DNA of 54,745 bases, taken from Bacteriovoracaceae bacterium. GTDB taxonomy: Bacteria; Bdellovibrionota; Bacteriovoracia; Bacteriovoracales; Bacteriovoracaceae. Under the pieces are notes generated by a model. That model made no database searches. It was not told where the DNA came from and saw nothing but the letters and a program-made list of their open reading frames with translations. Shown here one piece after another: positions 53,920 to 54,745 of this stretch. The DNA is taken from assembly GCA_016784965.1 (NCBI GenBank), contig JADHTQ010000024.1:1-54745 (forward strand). Reading direction: 5' to 3'. The position numbers were made by a program, and so were the translations under genes. Positions within the stretch are counted from its first letter, which is position 1; the number at the start of each line of letters is the position of its first letter.

Positions 53920-54405
53920 TTATTCTTCCATCACTTCATATGAACATAGAGTAATCTCATATTCTGGAAGCGCAAATACTGCTGTATCAGATTTTGTAAC
54001 CATATATTCTAACCTGTTGTTCCTCAGTTTAAAAACCTTATTAACAATAGTGTTTCTTATTAAAAAACCGTAACTGTTCTTAATTGAAACTGTGTTAGTT
54101 ACATTTAAAACATTATAATTAAAAAGTTCACTCCTATACTTTACTGTCGTTACCTTTTTTAAATTATCATCTTTTTCTGTGGTTCTTGAACTGTGGATAC
54201 CTTGGTTGATGTGACAGAGCTGTTCTACTTGAATGTCTCCTACCTCAAAACAGTCTATGCCTTCACTGATAGAAATTTCTTGAAAACATTTTTTTGTACC
54301 GCTTATTAATTTGTACTGCCCAACTAATTCATTAACCTTAATATCTTTTGCCAAGGCCACGTTCACAGGCAGCGCCAAAATACAAACTAGTAATAATAAT
54401 CTCAT
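53920..54405 (-). CDS. Secreted hypothetical protein
   Basis: 161 residues, AAGGAGAAAG upstream. Signal peptide MRLLLLVCILALPVNVALA. The mature part has four cysteines in C-F-Q-E, D-C-F, L-C-H and L-C-S contexts and a beta-rich pattern (KLISGTKKC, LCHINQGI, YMVTKSDTAVFALPEYEITLC). It resembles a small lipocalin-like or calycin-like secreted protein but no family is recognised. Confidence 0.75.
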   Translation of the reverse strand: MRLLLLVCILALPVNVALAKDIKVNELVGQYKLISGTKKCFQEISISEGIDCFEVGDIQVEQLCHINQGIHSSRTTEKDDNLKKVTTVKYRSELFNYNVLNVTNTVSIKNSYGFLIRNTIVNKVFKLRNNRLEYMVTKSDTAVFALPEYEITLCSYEVMEE

Positions 54406-54585
54406 AACTTTCTCCTTCGTAATCTTTTCATCGTTGTTATAGTTGATTGGTTGAAAGAAAAAGTAACGATGTGGTTATTGATTAGCAAATTGAATTACAA
54501 AAGCTCCTGATCTTGGTACTTTTTAGCAATATTAGGATTAAAAGTCGGTGAGCACAAATACCGCTACAAGGAAGTTGTGCGCTTA

Positions 54586-54606
54586 GTCCCACAAGTCTGC
54601 TGGCAC
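54586..54606 (+). repeat. REP-like element, single copy
   Basis: GTCCCACAAGTCTGCTGGCAC, differing from the tandem copies at two core positions. Same orientation as the tandem pair; flanked upstream by TTAG instead of TAAG. Confidence 0.65.
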
Positions 54607-54646
54607 GAATGCTACTAAGTTAAGAGATTAATTCAATGATTACATG

Positions 54647-54676
54647 ACGATACGGCCACGAGTCGTGGCCGATCGT
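54647..54676. promoter_or_regulatory. GC-rich near-perfect palindrome
   Basis: CGGCCACGA-G-TCGTGGCCG (54653-54671) is an exact palindrome around one base; ACGAT and ATCGT (54647-54651, 54672-54676) extend it with one bulged base. It is much richer in GC than its surroundings and lies 53 nt before the start codon at 54729. It could be an operator, a cruciform or an upstream terminator. Confidence 0.5.
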
Positions 54677-54728
54677 AATTCTTTTGATAGGCTTTAGTTG
54701 CAAAATTAAATCTACAAAAGGATTAAGC

Positions 54729-54745
54729 ATGGATTCTACTTTTTC
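54729..54745 (+). CDS. Start of an unidentified gene (partial)
   Basis: ATG at 54729 with AAAGGA 8 nt upstream, then MDSTF before the window ends. The good ribosome-binding site supports a real start; product unknown. Confidence 0.5.

Larger units (their letters stand above)
54406..54728. other. Gene-free region with REP element and palindrome
   Basis: 323 nt without a coding frame. It contains the inverted repeat GCACAA (54552-54557)/TTGTGC (54575-54580), a REP-like core at 54586-54606, and a GC-rich palindrome at 54647-54676. Promoters of the two flanking divergent genes should be here, but no clear -35/-10 pair was fixed. Confidence 0.6.

Overview
The window is AT-rich bacterial DNA with densely packed genes on both strands and short gaps. 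The gene content points to a motile Gram-negative bacterium: a flagellin 3' end, Lol lipoprotein-sorting genes, an RND pump, many lipoproteins and a beta-barrel protein. A Wsp-type chemosensory operon, many two-component and cyclic-nucleotide proteins, secreted hydrolases, a LAS-type peptidoglycan peptidase and very low GC suggest a Bdellovibrio-and-like organism (Bacteriovorax/Halobacteriovorax type). That assignment is inference; no rRNA or other taxonomic marker was seen.

Layout. 1-5240: flagellin end, a DnaA-like protein without domain I, a small heat-shock protein and an RND transporter. 5244-11231: a cysteine-rich lipoprotein with repeated modules, a DUF2452 protein, a tiny lipoprotein, a GT-C/DUF6056-like membrane protein, a macro-domain protein with a promoter placed for leaderless expression, and a glycine-rich membrane-hairpin protein. 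11454-14999: ybeY-prfB-lolE-lolD with overlapping genes; prfB carries its +1 programmed frameshift. 15218-16222: a secreted CHAD-like protein. 16416-26720: one operon cheW-mcp-cheR(TPR)-cheW-cheA(REC)-cheB-hybrid kinase, matching the Wsp system except that the final GGDEF regulator is replaced by a REC-REC-kinase-REC-REC protein. 26717-30579, convergent to it: a degenerate HD-GYP protein and two class III nucleotide cyclase paralogues. 30660-41767: coaE, an XRE regulator, guaC, a TPR protein, a cyclic-nucleotide-gated potassium channel, a B12/radical-SAM protein, a DUF362 ferredoxin, an RRM-RGG RNA-binding protein and a MepA-like peptidase. 41769-51807: a Yej-type peptide ABC transporter as two divergent operons, one ending in a DHH phosphoesterase, the other continuing into a DEDDh exonuclease, a secreted EEP nuclease-like lipoprotein and a beta-barrel protein. 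51899-54745: HU, a REP-associated tyrosine transposase with REP-like elements around it, a HEPN-MNT toxin-antitoxin pair, a secreted protein and the start of one more gene.

The most interesting observation is the adjacent cyclase pair. One protein keeps both metal aspartates but has lost the transition-state Asn and Arg; the other has lost the first metal aspartate (Lys) but keeps the Asn and Arg. Separately each looks defective, but a heterodimer would form exactly one complete active site, as in mammalian C1/C2 adenylyl cyclase. Both carry GAF domains, the neighbour in the same operon is an HD-GYP relative, and a cNMP-gated channel lies about 5 kb away, so the region may hold a complete cyclic-nucleotide circuit beside a chemosensory array. 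The second system-like observation is the transposase gene with four REP-like elements, one of which also forms the hairpin shared by the ends of HU and the transposase.
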